A stretch of 64,000 bases of DNA from Spongilla lacustris (taxonomy: Eukaryota > Porifera > Demospongiae > Spongillida > Spongillidae). The translations under genes were made by a program, and so were the position numbers. Below, piece after piece: positions 22,476 to 33,327 of this stretch. The notes beneath the pieces were generated by a model that saw only the letters and a list, made by a program, of their open reading frames with translations, did not search any database and was not told the origin of the DNA. Each line of letters begins with the position of its first letter. Position 1 is the stretch's first letter. The DNA lies in NCBI GenBank assembly GCA_949361645.1, contig OX442423.1:2537066-2601065 (forward strand), read 5' to 3'.

Positions 22476-23537
22476 TCACCAAGGCATACACAGAGCATTG
22501 TGTTCTGCCAATGTTCCTTCTCGACGAGAGCCTTTCGAAAATGCATGCAGATCCATACTGCACACTTTGCCAGTGCTACACTTAACGGAATTACAAGTCC
22601 CAAAGCCATGTGCCAACTGAATGGCAGGCTCTGGCAGCTAGGCAATAATATCCGTTTGGCTCAATACTATACGTTGTTATAAGTATATGCATTCACATAA
22701 TTTTAATTTGTTGAGTGTATTCAAATTTATACTGCACATAATTTGCATACATGTACACAGGGCTACATATTGCTAATTGGAGTGAATGTTAACAGGTGTG
22801 AGTTGTTCAGTTAGAGTGATATAGAACTTTATGTACTCACTTAGAGGGATGCAATTACTATTAGACACTGCATAAAATATAGGTGATTAGCCATTGGGGT
22901 ATTGAAGTTGAAATTCTCTGTTATGTTCAAGCATCAAGTCTCTTATTTGTGCTAGAGGGTCATGACCAAAAGAGGATTGCAAAGTAAGTTGACCACCACT
23001 AGCAACAAATTCAGATACAGCAGATTCACAGTGCGGTAAAACTGCCTCTGGGAGTTTTACTGCCCCGCTGTTAGACTTCAGTTCATTAAGAATTCCTTTG
23101 TCTGTGAAGGGAAAAACAAATCACAAAGCAGTTTATAATTTATATGTGAAGCAGCCTATAGAAATAAAAGAGTTATTAAACCCCCCTGAATCCCGCACAG
23201 TGCCATCAGTTAAAAGATTAGGATGTCTTGTTAAACATGAAACAAACTCTACACAGATGGAGTATCATGGAGCTATACTATTACATTACTCATAGCAATG
23301 ACAAAATCATATAGCAAATAATCACTGAATGCAAAAGGTTTATCAAACGTGTACATGCATGAGGTCCCAAGATAATGTATAATATCTTTTCCATTATACA
23401 TTACTTCTCTTATTTTTTGATCACTTTTAAAACAATAATATAAATAATAATTATTATAATATATGTTTTGATTTCTAATACATGTATACAGATTAAATGA
23501 TATTACAACAAGAACACTATGATTATAAATAGCACCT
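22476..23537. other. intergenic DNA, no gene recognised
   Basis: AT-rich. No gene recognised. Confidence 0.35.
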
Positions 23538-23840
23538 CTAGTTTGAGATATTCACAATATGTGTAATATCGTTACCTGTAAATAAATATATGAATAAATA
23601 AAACACAAAGGTATGTTGAAGAACTACTTGTATCACTCTCCTGGATGATATATCCACCCTTAAGAGGAGGGACTGGGTATTTGCAAGCACTAAAGTTAAG
23701 TTTAGGGGGCCATACAGGTTGCAGACCATCTTGGATTTGGGGGTATTGGTCCTTGTGACAAGGTATGATGCAAGTCTTGAGAAAGCTTGAACAACTTCCT
23801 TGCCCCCAAGCTCCATATGACTCCACCATCACCACATATG
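23538..23840 (-). pseudogene. retroelement tail, frameshifted copy
   Basis: On the minus strand VVMVESYGAWG (family: VVxSYGAWG) is followed in another frame by EVVQAFSRLASYLVTRTNTP and KSKMVCNLYGPLNLTLVLAN. A frameshift near 23805 separates them. The downstream end runs into AT-rich DNA. Confidence 0.75.
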
Positions 23841-24424
23841 CAATTATAATAATAATAATAATATTATGTTTGCATCATGCACTTTAAGTGTTGATGGTTT
23901 TTAAACTTTCTCCATCATATATACATGCATATGCATGTACTTGCTCTCTCAACTGCAATTGAAGCTGGCCATTTTCATAGATATTTTGAATGCCTTTTGG
24001 CAGCGCAGTTTGATCTATACACGATTAGTTGATAAGGGACTGGAAATGCTTGGTTGTCTAGCTGCAAGCTCTCCATGCAGAGTATTAACTTAACTGAAGG
24101 AGAAAAGGATGGATATGTGCATGTGCTTTGGGGATCAATCTATACAAATGGAAGTGTGCAATGCAGTAGTTGCGTTGTCATTATACAACGCTGAGTTTTG
24201 ACCAGCATTTGCGGAATCGCGAGCTGGGCTATAGGTGTTATGTGGATCAAGAGACACTGAGGCTTTACAACTCAGGCCTTTTAAAAAAAAGTGCCTTGTG
24301 TGGCACTAGATACTCCTACAAGCATTCCCTATTTGTATTAGCAAAGTGTGCATGGTTGTGTTTCAATGGAAAACACATAGCTGATGAGATGTGTATACAG
24401 TGATTCATATAATCGTATTGCTGA
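23841..24424. other. spacer, nothing recognised
   Basis: No gene recognised. A TAATAATAATAAT run lies near 23850. Confidence 0.35.
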
Positions 24425-25496
24425 CACGATGATAGCATGCATTAGTCTGGGTACCCGACTGATCGGTTCCACTATCATAGTGATAGTGCAAAAGTACCCA
24501 TGCAGACTATATATATAGGCATGCATATGCGCGCATGTGTACATGCAGTACAGTTAAAACTGATAGATGCATTTCACTAGAAACAATAATGAATAGGGCA
24601 CTGCAGCGCAAATATTGTAGTACCGGGCGAAAATTGTTGGTATAGATCCCATGCATGCATGCATGATTTCTGTCAATGTGACATATGGCCAAAAGGAGAA
24701 GGTGCATTATGACCTAGCTGCAGACCATTCAGCGATGACAGAATCCCAAAGGGAGAGGGATGACTCTTGAAAACGAGCTGGTAGTATGTTAAAGGTGAGT
24801 TCTCAACAACCCGCAAATGAAGCTAAAATATGACGAGTCTTGATGACGGAGTATAAGGTGCCTTATTCCAAGGCCTCCGACTTTAGACTGAACCATAACT
24901 ACATCCCCATGCCCATGCAAGAGGAGAAAAGTGTGGCACTCTGTGATTCAAGCACAAGGAACTCACAAGGGCATGCAATTATTAATAGTATCTTGCGAGA
25001 ACAGCGTAGGTTTATCTGATTAAGTCCGTGAATTGAGGCTAATGAAACAATGAAACTTTGGTAATTTTTCAAGGTTTGAAAAAATTGAAACAATGAAATT
25101 GTAATATGGCGGAAATGTACATTTGCATTTATTCAAAAAATTTAATATGGCGGAAATGTACATTTGCATTGATTCAAAAATTGAGATATTACTAGAAAAA
25201 TGCAGTCGAAATCGAGTAAGTCCGTAAATTGAAGCTAATGAAACAATGAAACTTTGGAGAGAAAAGCAATTTTTCAAGGTTTCAAAAAATTGAAACATTG
25301 AAATATTAATATGGCGGAATTATACGTTTGCATTGATTCAAAAATTGAGTTGTTACTGGAGAAACGCAGTCAAAATCGAGTAAATCCCTGAATTGAATCT
25401 GATGAAACAATGAAAAATTGAAGGGAAAAGCAATTTTTCAATGTATGAAAAAATTATAACGTTGGAAATTCTCGAATGGCGGAAATATACACGGAC
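24425..25496 (-). repeat. composite repeat, copy 2 (inverted)
   Basis: The reverse complement of 24898-25496 matches 21318-21915 almost throughout, including the minisatellite. The part 24425-24895 matches 46118-46560 (CATAGTGATAGTGCAA, GGCATGCATATGCGCGCATG, GGCCAAAAGGAGAAGGTGCA). Copies 1 and 2 therefore face each other as inverted arms about 3 kb apart. Confidence 0.8.
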
Positions 25497-26222
25497 CCTG
25501 CTTTTCTCTCCAAAGTTTCATTGTTTCATTAGCTTCAATTCACGGACTTAATCAGATCAACCTACGTTAATTGTTCTCGCAAGATACTATTAATAATTGC
25601 ATGCCCTTGTACATTTCTGCCGTTTCCCTTGTGCTTGAATGACAGAGTGCCACACTTTTCTCCTCTTGGTGGATGTGGAGTCCATTTCTTCGTCCATCCA
25701 TGGCAAGACAGCCCTCTTTCAGATCATGGGGGATATAGGATGAAACACCTTTGCACTCATGAAAGCCTCTTATGTACTGTTCCGCAATGCATTTGCAATT
25801 CACAAATTAATGTATATACTTGTTATGGACATCATGCACCTTTGTCACCAAGTCTCCAACTTTATGACAATGAACCTTCTTCATGACCGTGCATGGTCCT
25901 CCTCCTTTTTGCCCTATGTCACATCGACAGAAATCATGCATGCATGGGATCTACTAAAGGTTTCTCATTTCCGTTGTAGCTAAACTCTTAGCCACTGCCT
26001 CTGACCCTGTGTCCGAGGCGAGGCTCCTATCTTATACCTCTATATAAAAAACTTTACTGCATGGCCTGGGTCTTCGCATGGACTATAATACTAGCATGCA
26101 GCCATTGGACTTTGTCGGGTTGCCCCACTTTGCATCCCTCACCTCTGCCATCACCGTGGATCAAATGTGCATGGACACGTTCGGCACGCACGGGCTCAGA
26201 TCAGTTGTCGTTTTAGTGCCGG
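25497..26222 (+). repeat. composite repeat, copy 3
   Basis: A direct copy of about 21545-22475 with small deletions. It is cut off at GTTTTAGTGCCGG (26210-26222), where a bow-tie element begins; copy 1 continues there with TCACCAAGG. Confidence 0.85.
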
Positions 26223-27173
26223 TGTCAGGGTATACGGTCCGGCCCAATTTCCGGTGTCACAGGCATGTGGGTCCCCCCCCCTATTTTGGGTCCGGGGGGA
26301 CCCATATGCCTAGGCAACTGGGTCCCCCCCCCGGACCCAAATGCCTAGGCATATGGGTCCGGGTCATTATTTGTACATCCAGGCATCTTGGTCCCGGTAG
26401 GGGGCGGAGGGGGGGACCGAGTTTCCTGATGCGTTTTATTTACTGGCACCGCCGATTTTGATACGATAGACACATTTGTTGTTACTTTCTCAACGGTAAG
26501 TTAGCGTCTGCCAGCCGTTACACTTTGTAACAGCCACTCGGCTTGCCATCTGTTTTTCTCTGCCGAAAAGTAAGGTCACTCAGTGCTTATCTTTTTGGCA
26601 GACTTAGTCTGGTGCTAACTCCCGGCGTAGCATAGCAAGAGCTATTTTGACGAGAAGTCTGCCCCATTCATTTGAGTAGCCTATGTCTGAAACATTAGTT
26701 AGGCTTAGGTACTTTGTGGTAGTCTGTAATAAATTAGTTATTATTTAGTGTGTTGTTACTGTGTAATTTTTATGATACGATAAAAAAATAAATAAACATG
26801 TTGAGCATATACAAGCAATGAATGGGTCATGTTCAAGCAGTACACAACTGTTTCTTCGTATCATACAGGACTTAACTTGATGATTGACCTGTCGATCGCA
26901 ATGCAATTTTGAGACACGCTAGGAAACTATATATCAGTCTGCATGTGCTCAGCCGGGTAATACATACATCTGTCAAAACATAGGCTTGTATCAAGGGCTC
27001 CGGAGGCAACGTAGATCATTACATCAACCAGCCCTCCCGCGCGAGACGCGGAAGCTTTCAGTGCAGTGCATGGAATATTTCTACATGAAAGCCACATGCA
27101 GTTTCAGAACAAAATCAGTGCTTCCGACAGCACTATAATAAGTACACAGTTTTGAGGTCACAAGCAAGCCATC

Positions 27174-27274
27174 GTTATTGAACGGCATGTACCATTCAAC
27201 GAGCGATATACAATGGACGGGGAATCTTTAGCTCGTAGTCCCCATGCATATCGATTGTTGTGCCGTTCAATAAC
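27174..27274. repeat. 14-bp perfect stem around an 73-bp loop
   Basis: GTTATTGAACGGCA (27174-27187) pairs with TGCCGTTCAATAAC (27261-27274), inside the inner bow-tie transposon. Confidence 0.8.
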
Positions 27275-27356
27275 AATTAAAGTAGGTACTCAATGCAATC
27301 GATTGTTAACCGCTATGGATATTAATTAGTTGGGGTACGCAGGGGAGGTGGGCATA

Positions 27357-27428
27357 CGCCCCCCCTCCCCCTCCCCCTCCCCCCCTCCCCCACTCCCCCC
27401 CCCTCCCCCTCTCCCCCCCCCCCCCCCT
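27357..27428. repeat. C-rich low-complexity tract
   Basis: Runs of C broken by single T. The Pro/Ser-rich frame across it is not a gene. Confidence 0.9.
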
Positions 27429-27831
27429 TGCGTCTCATCGAGCGGACGCCTATGGTCACGAGCTTTGTCTGTAAAATGTTTATACATAAGTATATATTTT
27501 ACTAACAGGCAGCGGGACCAGGTTGCCTAGGCATTTGGGTCCGGGATAATTAATTTTTTACTTCTAGGCATCTCGGTCCGGGGGGGACCCACTTGCCTAG
27601 GCAACTGGGTCCGGGGGGGACCCAGTTGCCTAGGCATATGGGTCCCCCCGGACCCAAAATGGGGGGGAGACCCGTATGCCTGTGACACCGGTCCTTAGGG
27701 AATACGATCCCCCCCGGACCAACTCTCTAGGGAATACGGTCCCCCGGACCGAGTTCCCTGGTTGTAAAAAACCAATTAACCGGACTCAATTCCCTGAAAT
27801 TCTGTGCTAAATGTAGGTATGTAATATTTAT

Positions 27832-29264
27832 CAGGCGCTGATCCAGGAATTTAGGACTGAGGGTGGGGTGGGGTGGTGAAAGGGGGTGGGTGCGGGAGGG
27901 GGATATGCCCCCTCCCGCGCGATGCGCGGAAGTTTTTTTTTACTGGCGGTAGATATCTTATGCATGATAAAGTGTTCTCTTTAGGACAGGTGCACTCATC
28001 GTATCAGATTTTTCACTGAGTTCATTTTGCCTGCTTTCCGTCAACGATGTTGAAGTGCAAGTCCTTATTGGACTTTTTCAAGTTCAACTCGGAAAGTGAA
28101 ATACTCAAAGGTCCTGATCACAGCGAGCCATCAGTATCTGGCCTACCAGTTACTTGTATATCCTACGAGTCCGGATCTATGGATGATGATGCCGATACAG
28201 ATTCTGATCTGGAAGCAGTATATATATGTATATCTCAATCAGCATCTAAATGACGGGTGTAAAACCTCCTCGGCTGAACTTCCTGATCATGCAGACATGA
28301 GGAGCAGTCAGAGGAATAGGATCCTGTTCAGGATGTCTGTACAAGATGCAATCTGACAGTCAAGAACATGAAATGATAATGAAAGATATCAGTACTGATA
28401 CCTGAGCAAGACAGGCTTGCAGATGCTGTTTTTAATTTTAAAATACTGTATGATTTAGTGTTGCTGGAGTAAGGAAAAGGAAACAGGCTAAATTTCAGAG
28501 ACGTTGGCTTCAAGATTATAAATGGCTCTAACATGAAGGATGACTCAAGAAGGTATCAATACTGTGGCTGTCAATTCACAAATCCTGTAGGATTTAGCTA
28601 TGTATGCACAATCAACTGATCGTAAATGAGAATCTATCTTGAAATATTTTTCAAGTAATTTCTCGGACCTATTATGGTTTGTAAATGGTGAGTACACAAA
28701 GCACCTAAATTACTCTTTTCGCTTTGAGACAGAAACAAAATGCATGCATGGCAGGCACCAAGCAATGCAAAGAATTTTAGATTGAATTTTGAAGTTTTCC
28801 TCATTTAGGAGTATCAACCATTCACACAAATGCACCATAGAAAGTTGTGTAGTGAATCAGTGTTGTATGCTGGAATAAATCACAACTTTCATATGATGTT
28901 TTTGTGTAAATGATTGACATATTTGGTAACTTAGTATTATCATGCAGTTTAAAGATGTGCACTGGCAACTAAATGCTTACATTGATTTTTCTTTTGTGCT
29001 ATGTACTAGTCACAATTATTATGCATGTATCAAAATAAACATCTGATCACACAAAAAAACAAACAAAGCGTCATCATCTTTTTTTTCACCCATAAATGGA
29101 AGCTGTTGAACAGAAAAGCTATTAGCCCTCAAACAGAAATTGCTGATAGTTCTCAATCAGTATTTTAGTATTTGTAAACAATTATTTGAGGAAGGGGGGG
29201 GGGGGGGGGGGGGGGGGGGGGATGTGGCTAGCCACCCTATCCACCCTCTCTGGATCAGCCCCTG
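27832..29264 (+). mobile_element. hAT-like transposon, decayed
   Basis: The terminal inverted repeats are CAGGCGCTGATCCAGGAATTT (shown here from its first 20 bases, CAGGCGCTGATCCAGGAATT) and, from the right, CAGGGGCTGATCCAGAGAGG. CTCCCGCGCGATGCGCGGAAG lies just inside the left end, as in other hAT-like ends of this window. A 68-codon frame at 28047 starts MLKCKSLLDFFKF and then turns acidic (MDDDADTDSDLEAV), which resembles the start of hAT/TTF-type proteins. The rest is not translatable. The 8-bp flanks do not match convincingly. Confidence 0.65.
29194..29221. repeat. poly-G run, about 28 G
   Basis: An unbroken G tract near the right end of the hAT-like element. Its length may be affected by sequencing error. 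Confidence 0.85.
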
Positions 29265-29289
29265 ATGATGATGGAAAAACCAACGGGGA

Positions 29290-29513
29290 GTTGTTTATAC
29301 CTAACGCTATAACCACTTCCCAAAGCGGGAGTCAATTTTGTCTAGGCAGATAACAGGAGAATCATATACGCATGTACGCCTTGGCAAGATTGACTGGGGA
29401 ACCTTAGGTTATAATAACTCCGGGGAGTCACTTTTATCAGGGGGGAGTCATATATGCTTAGGCGTGAATGACTGGGGAGTCAAAATTTAGGGGAGTCATT
29501 GGCGACTATGACA
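29290..29513. mobile_element. bow-tie element, right part
   Basis: In reverse complement the end reads TGTCATAGTCGCCAATGAC and is followed by repeated GACTCCCC and its inverse. It ends at 29513 and CCGG follows at 29514-29517. The left terminus was not found. Confidence 0.6.
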
Positions 29514-29926
29514 CCGGGTCCAATGTTCAGGCTTCGATCTTAACCGCGTTAGTCAATTCGCTAAACCCCAATCGACAAAGCATAGTAGACAGTTGTAGCT
29601 TTGTTTTGAACGAAAAGATGCTGGTAGAGGTACTTGTTTACTGGTCTGGCAAATGTACACAAGAATACAACCACATACAACACACTATCGTGTGACATTG
29701 CAGCTTCATCTTGCAATGAAAATAACCATAAAACAGTTCACTGTCATCTTTGAAATAATGGCTGTCAAAACAACTACCTGTGAGGAATAGTAGGTATTAG
29801 AAGTCAAGCGGTTCATTATAACAATTGAATTCAGTTATTGCCGAAAAGGCCTTGCCTTAATCACGGTGAGTATTTCCTCTTTTCAGCTTGCATTACAGCT
29901 GATCCTGCCATCACACATGCTCTTTT
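29514..29926. other. spacer, nothing recognised
   Basis: A short plus-strand frame with FRGVIGDYDTGSNVQASILT occurs across the element border but is not recognised. Confidence 0.3.
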
Positions 29927-29989
29927 TTAATTGTACAAACGTTTCATATATAATGAAGCGGGGATGTGATGCAAAGAAGAATTGCTGCA

Positions 29990-30205
29990 GGTTTGTCCAT
30001 AGTGTTTGCCACACTTCATGACTGACCCAGACTGCTTCCGCGGCTTCAAGCTATGCATCCAAGCAAGCACATAAAAGAAGATGTGCTGTATTCTCTTGTG
30101 GCGGGAAATCACATTAGGACCATTTTTGCATGACACAGCTTGGTGTCCAAAATGGTCCACAGAATGGGACATGCATTGAGAACAAAGATGACCGGCAACC
30201 ACCAC
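29990..30205 (-). pseudogene. retroelement zinc-knuckle fragment
   Basis: The minus-strand frame carries CSQCMSHSVDHFGHQAVSCK and NGPNVISRHKRIQHIF. This aligns with CAFCPAHSLDPLGHHALTCK and the following RHN-LRD block of the 37.8-kb copy, keeping the C-x2-C-x9-H-x4-C spacing. What follows is not alignable. Confidence 0.7.
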
Positions 30206-30862
30206 TTATATATAGAGGCACCTTGAAAGTGGAAACTGAGAAGGATTAAGGAGAAGGTTAAGCCACATATTATCATCAAGGCGGTAAATGCATGTATGTA
30301 TTGTCGTATACTTCAGGACCGTAGCAACCTGTACGGCCTATCAGTATATGGCCTGGTTTTTGACTTTTTGGCCAGAGCAAAAGTTATTTTAAAGCCGGGG
30401 TTAACAATGTGATAAATTCATCGTGCATGTGACGTATGAATCCTGCTTAAACCTATAGCAGTTTGGGACATGCATGCATGATACCTCAAAATGCCTGTGG
30501 TTTAGAGCAGCCACTGCAGCAGCACAGTTCAGTGTGGCCAGGAAGAAGAAATATTTCGTGGCAAGAAAGGACTTCTTACAAGACAAACTGAAGCCATATT
30601 CATGAATACGAGCTAATTGCAAAGCTACATACCCACAAATTGGCATATAATGCATCAAAGCTGCACACATGGGGTGATATAGGGCCTAATGTGCTTTACG
30701 CTACGCGGTAACCACAAATTGGTATAACGTGGTTACTATACACATACACGACTCTTGGATGGGTTGGCGAGTTTGAATGCCTGTTCACATAGAAGAGCAA
30801 ATTGCAAAGCTACATGCACAGTCGCAAGCACAATATGTGCATAATCACTGATTGGTATATAA
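30206..30862. other. intergenic DNA, no gene recognised
   Basis: Two stretches near 30600-30640 and 30790-30840 share GCAAAGCTACAT and a following TTGGTATATAATG-like block, a weak direct repeat. No gene recognised. Confidence 0.35.
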
Positions 30863-31004
30863 TGTTTTAGGTAGGTCACAAATAAAATACCTTGGTCATG
30901 TCCGAAATATATGCATGCGTTTATTTGGGACATGACCAAGGTATTTTTTCATACATTTATTTGGCCCGGGACTAAGGTATTTTATTTGGGACCTACCTGA
31001 AACA
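30863..31004. mobile_element. short bow-tie hairpin element
   Basis: The ends TGTTTTAGGTAGGTCACAAA and, reversed, TGTTTCAGGTAGGTCCCAAA bracket 142 bp. GGACATGACCAAGGTATTTT and AAAATACCTTGGTCATGTCC form a second internal palindrome. It lies downstream of the FMO gene. Confidence 0.75.
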
Positions 31005-31310
31005 TTAAGCATCTTAGTTCTATTTATCTCAATTCCCCACTGAGACCTAGTAGTGTAACCAAAGACTCTCATGCAGGAAAGCATTTTTGTATCTCCAAGC
31101 AATGTTCGTTCGGCCATAATTCATATCATGAATATAATTATAGCCCTACTATACTTTGTATACCCTAGCTGCTATGGAAAATATGTACCAACAACATTGT
31201 CATGAATTGCATTATAAGCGCGTGTAACCTTATATATAATCAAATCATTTTCCTAAGCTGCTATTCAGTATAGGATACACTACCACTACAATGGCATTTA
31301 AGCACAACTC

Positions 31311-33008
31311 TTATTTCACGGGTGCGATCGATTTGTTGTCAAAGAAGAATCGTTTGGGCAAGCACCAAACAAAATTAGCTGCTCTGACAACGCGCAGGTC
31401 ACGAACATAAGGCCACAAGCGCGACCTCTGAATACGATACTTGACGTTTTCGATCGCTTTGAGCCACCAATCAAACATGATCAAGCGGAGGAAGAAGATT
31501 AGAAGTAAATGGGCGGGGTTGAGGGTTCCGGCCCTATGGCGGTTCATTGTGGCGATAGCTTGTTCGCGGTGGCGCGGATCATTGAGAAGAGCAGTGGCTG
31601 GAGTTAGCGGCGAAAACATGGCCACAAACCAGTGGTAAAAGTTTGTCCTAAAGAGAGACCAATAGTTCGGATACACGCCAGACTTTTTCCCAATGTCGTC
31701 GACATACGCGTACGCTTCCACGAGCCCTTGGAGTCGTCTGGACGAATCTTTGAAGTAGTCGTTCCAAAAGTCTGCGTCATCCTTGGTTTCCTGCAAGCGT
31801 CCTTCCAGAGGAGGTAGTTGCAAACGATGACTAAATATTCTTGCAGCCCATCTTGCCTGAAACTCGGCGAGGGCAGGAATGGAGCCTATGACGGGCCTTG
31901 CCAGGCCGATGAAGGCAATGGTGGGATCCTCGACATCAAATATGTACTTGTACCGCTGTTGTATCCCAACGCGGTATCGCTCTGGCAGAAACGGGTGATC
32001 TACCTTGTAACCGGTAGACATAATGACGAGGTCAAATTCTTGCTTCGAGCCGTCCACAAAGGTCACCTCTTTGCCGTTGCATCCTGTTACTGCGGCTTTG
32101 GGTACCAACCGCTTGTAATCCACCAGGTCGAGAACGTGACCGTGTTTGTTGAGAAAGAAATGAAAGAACTCAGAATTGTTCTTCCACTCGGGAATTCCGT
32201 GTCCCTGGTACGCTAGGAGAGATCCGCTGGTGGTCCATTTACACACCCACGAGAGCCCCGGTTTTCCCTTGTGATATGGGGCGATCAATTTCATGACCCT
32301 CGAAGATGCTTTATCCAGCGCTTGGGGCCTGGCCCACGGCACCACTTTGGCGTACTTGCGAAAGAAGTGTTGTCCGCGCGGAATGCTCCAATAGATGAAC
32401 TGCATGTGTCTGAACCATTCCAAGCAGAGGTCGCTACCTGTTTCACCTCCGCCCATCACCAATAGCCGTTGACCCTCGTGTTGGGGGAGAAAGGTCTTGA
32501 TCTCCTGAGCATGGTAGATCTTTCCAGAGTAGCCTTTCAACACCGTGTCGACCAAATCCATGTTGGGCGATTGGTGAAGTCCCGTAGCGACCACTAGGTA
32601 AGTGCTTGTGTAGAGCTCCCCGTTCGCGCAGTGCACACACCACTGGTCAGAATCTTTCTTCACGTTTTGCACTTGGACACGCAGTTTTATGTGGGGTTTA
32701 AGGTTGAACTTGTTGGCGTATGCGTTCAGGTACTTATTTACGTCCGCATGGTGAGGGAACGGTCCCATTTCTTCGCTCATGGGGAAGTCGGAAAATTCGG
32801 TCACCGTCGACGAAGACGTGGTCCTCGTCGATTCCATTACGGTGCTAATGCCCGGGTCGTCTGAGTAGAGCCACACGCCTCCGATGCCCTCCCTCTTTTC
32901 CAGTGCAAGAACAGTGAGACCTTCTTCCAGCATGTACTTGCATGCCAAAAGTCCCGACCATCCGACTCCGAGTACTATCACATCGTACCTGAAAGTCTTT
33001 TCTGCCAT
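31311..33008 (-). CDS. flavin-containing monooxygenase (FMO family)
   Basis: A single-exon frame of 565 codons from the ATG at 33008. FAD binding is shown near residue 12 by VIVLGVGWSGLLACK (GxGxxG) and by EKREGIGGVW about 25 residues on. The NADPH motif is LLVMGGGETGSDL near residue 195. The family-defining F-x-G-x3-H sequence appears as YSGKIYHAQEIK, with Tyr for Phe and Ile at the last position. STGYKVDHPFLP fits the later ATG-type motif. FMOs oxygenate soft nucleophiles (N, S) or, in related branches, ketones; the substrate here is unknown. The frame could be extended 55 codons upstream through a hydrophobic stretch, but MAEKTFRYD sits at the usual distance from the FAD motif. No intron is apparent, and the gene is visibly more GC-rich than its surroundings. 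Intronless structure could reflect retroposition, transfer or intron loss; the sequence does not decide. Confidence 0.93.
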   Translation of the reverse strand: MAEKTFRYDVIVLGVGWSGLLACKYMLEEGLTVLALEKREGIGGVWLYSDDPGISTVMESTRTTSSSTVTEFSDFPMSEEMGPFPHHADVNKYLNAYANKFNLKPHIKLRVQVQNVKKDSDQWCVHCANGELYTSTYLVVATGLHQSPNMDLVDTVLKGYSGKIYHAQEIKTFLPQHEGQRLLVMGGGETGSDLCLEWFRHMQFIYWSIPRGQHFFRKYAKVVPWARPQALDKASSRVMKLIAPYHKGKPGLSWVCKWTTSGSLLAYQGHGIPEWKNNSEFFHFFLNKHGHVLDLVDYKRLVPKAAVTGCNGKEVTFVDGSKQEFDLVIMSTGYKVDHPFLPERYRVGIQQRYKYIFDVEDPTIAFIGLARPVIGSIPALAEFQARWAARIFSHRLQLPPLEGRLQETKDDADFWNDYFKDSSRRLQGLVEAYAYVDDIGKKSGVYPNYWSLFRTNFYHWFVAMFSPLTPATALLNDPRHREQAIATMNRHRAGTLNPAHLLLIFFLRLIMFDWWLKAIENVKYRIQRSRLWPYVRDLRVVRAANFVWCLPKRFFFDNKSIAPVK

Positions 33009-33209
33009 GGTAAAGCAAGGGGAAGGGCAAATTGGAGTAAAGGCCAATAGTATGCACAGTGCAAAAATGGTGTTACACCAACTTATAATACGCGACACTA
33101 TAATTATATACATGCATACTACAGGCAAATTATTAAAAGTGAGCGAGCCCACCATATAAGGACTTGTTGCCAACCAATCAAAGCTAATATATACCGTATA
33201 GCGTCATTG

Positions 33210-33217
33210 TGACGTCA
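33210..33217. promoter_or_regulatory. CRE octamer TGACGTCA (proximal)
   Basis: A perfect palindromic CREB/ATF binding octamer about 200 bp before the FMO start codon. Confidence 0.55.
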
Positions 33218-33319
33218 ACATTTTTACCCCATAGTTTTAAACCGCATAGCATGTACATGTAGATGGACTGAATTCCGGAGTGCGAACACACCCGCTACTG
33301 CTATATTGATGTCACGTTT

Positions 33320-33327
33320 TGACGTCA
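33320..33327. promoter_or_regulatory. CRE octamer TGACGTCA (distal)
   Basis: A second perfect copy, 110 bp beyond the first. Two in this short interval suggest a cAMP or stress (bZIP) responsive promoter for the FMO (inference). Confidence 0.55.

Larger units (their letters stand above)
26255..27687. mobile_element. inner bow-tie transposon with CCGG target duplication
   Basis: The ends TGTCACAGGCAT and ATGCCTGTGACA are inverted, followed inward on both sides by GGGTCCGGGGGGACCCA, TATGCCTAGGCA and CAACTGGGTCC. CCGG flanks it on both sides (26251-26254 and 27688-27691), and the uninterrupted site is present at 34312-34315. The arms are about 140-180 bp. The interior has no recognisable protein, so it is non-autonomous. 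Termini TGTCA and a 4-bp duplication fit the GINGER type (inference). Confidence 0.85.
26223..27800. mobile_element. outer bow-tie element, truncated and interrupted
   Basis: It begins TGTCAGGGTATACGGTCCGG at 26223 directly after CCGG. The copy at 34282 starts almost identically. The element is split at 26254/27688 by another element, then resumes with GGTCCTTAGGGAATACG, CCCCCGGACCGAGTTCCCTG and GGACTCAATTCCCTG, as in the 34-kb copy. A matching right terminus is lacking. Confidence 0.8.

Noticed and set aside
26255..27687. Regularly spaced GGGTCC palindromes as a CRISPR-like array
   Set aside because: The units are nested inverted repeats within transposon arms, with no constant spacer length, and the genome is eukaryotic.
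33009..33173. A 55-codon N-terminal extension of the FMO, partly hydrophobic
   Set aside because: The Met at 33008 gives the usual distance to the FAD motif, and the extension has no counterpart in FMO proteins. It is probably 5' untranslated sequence.
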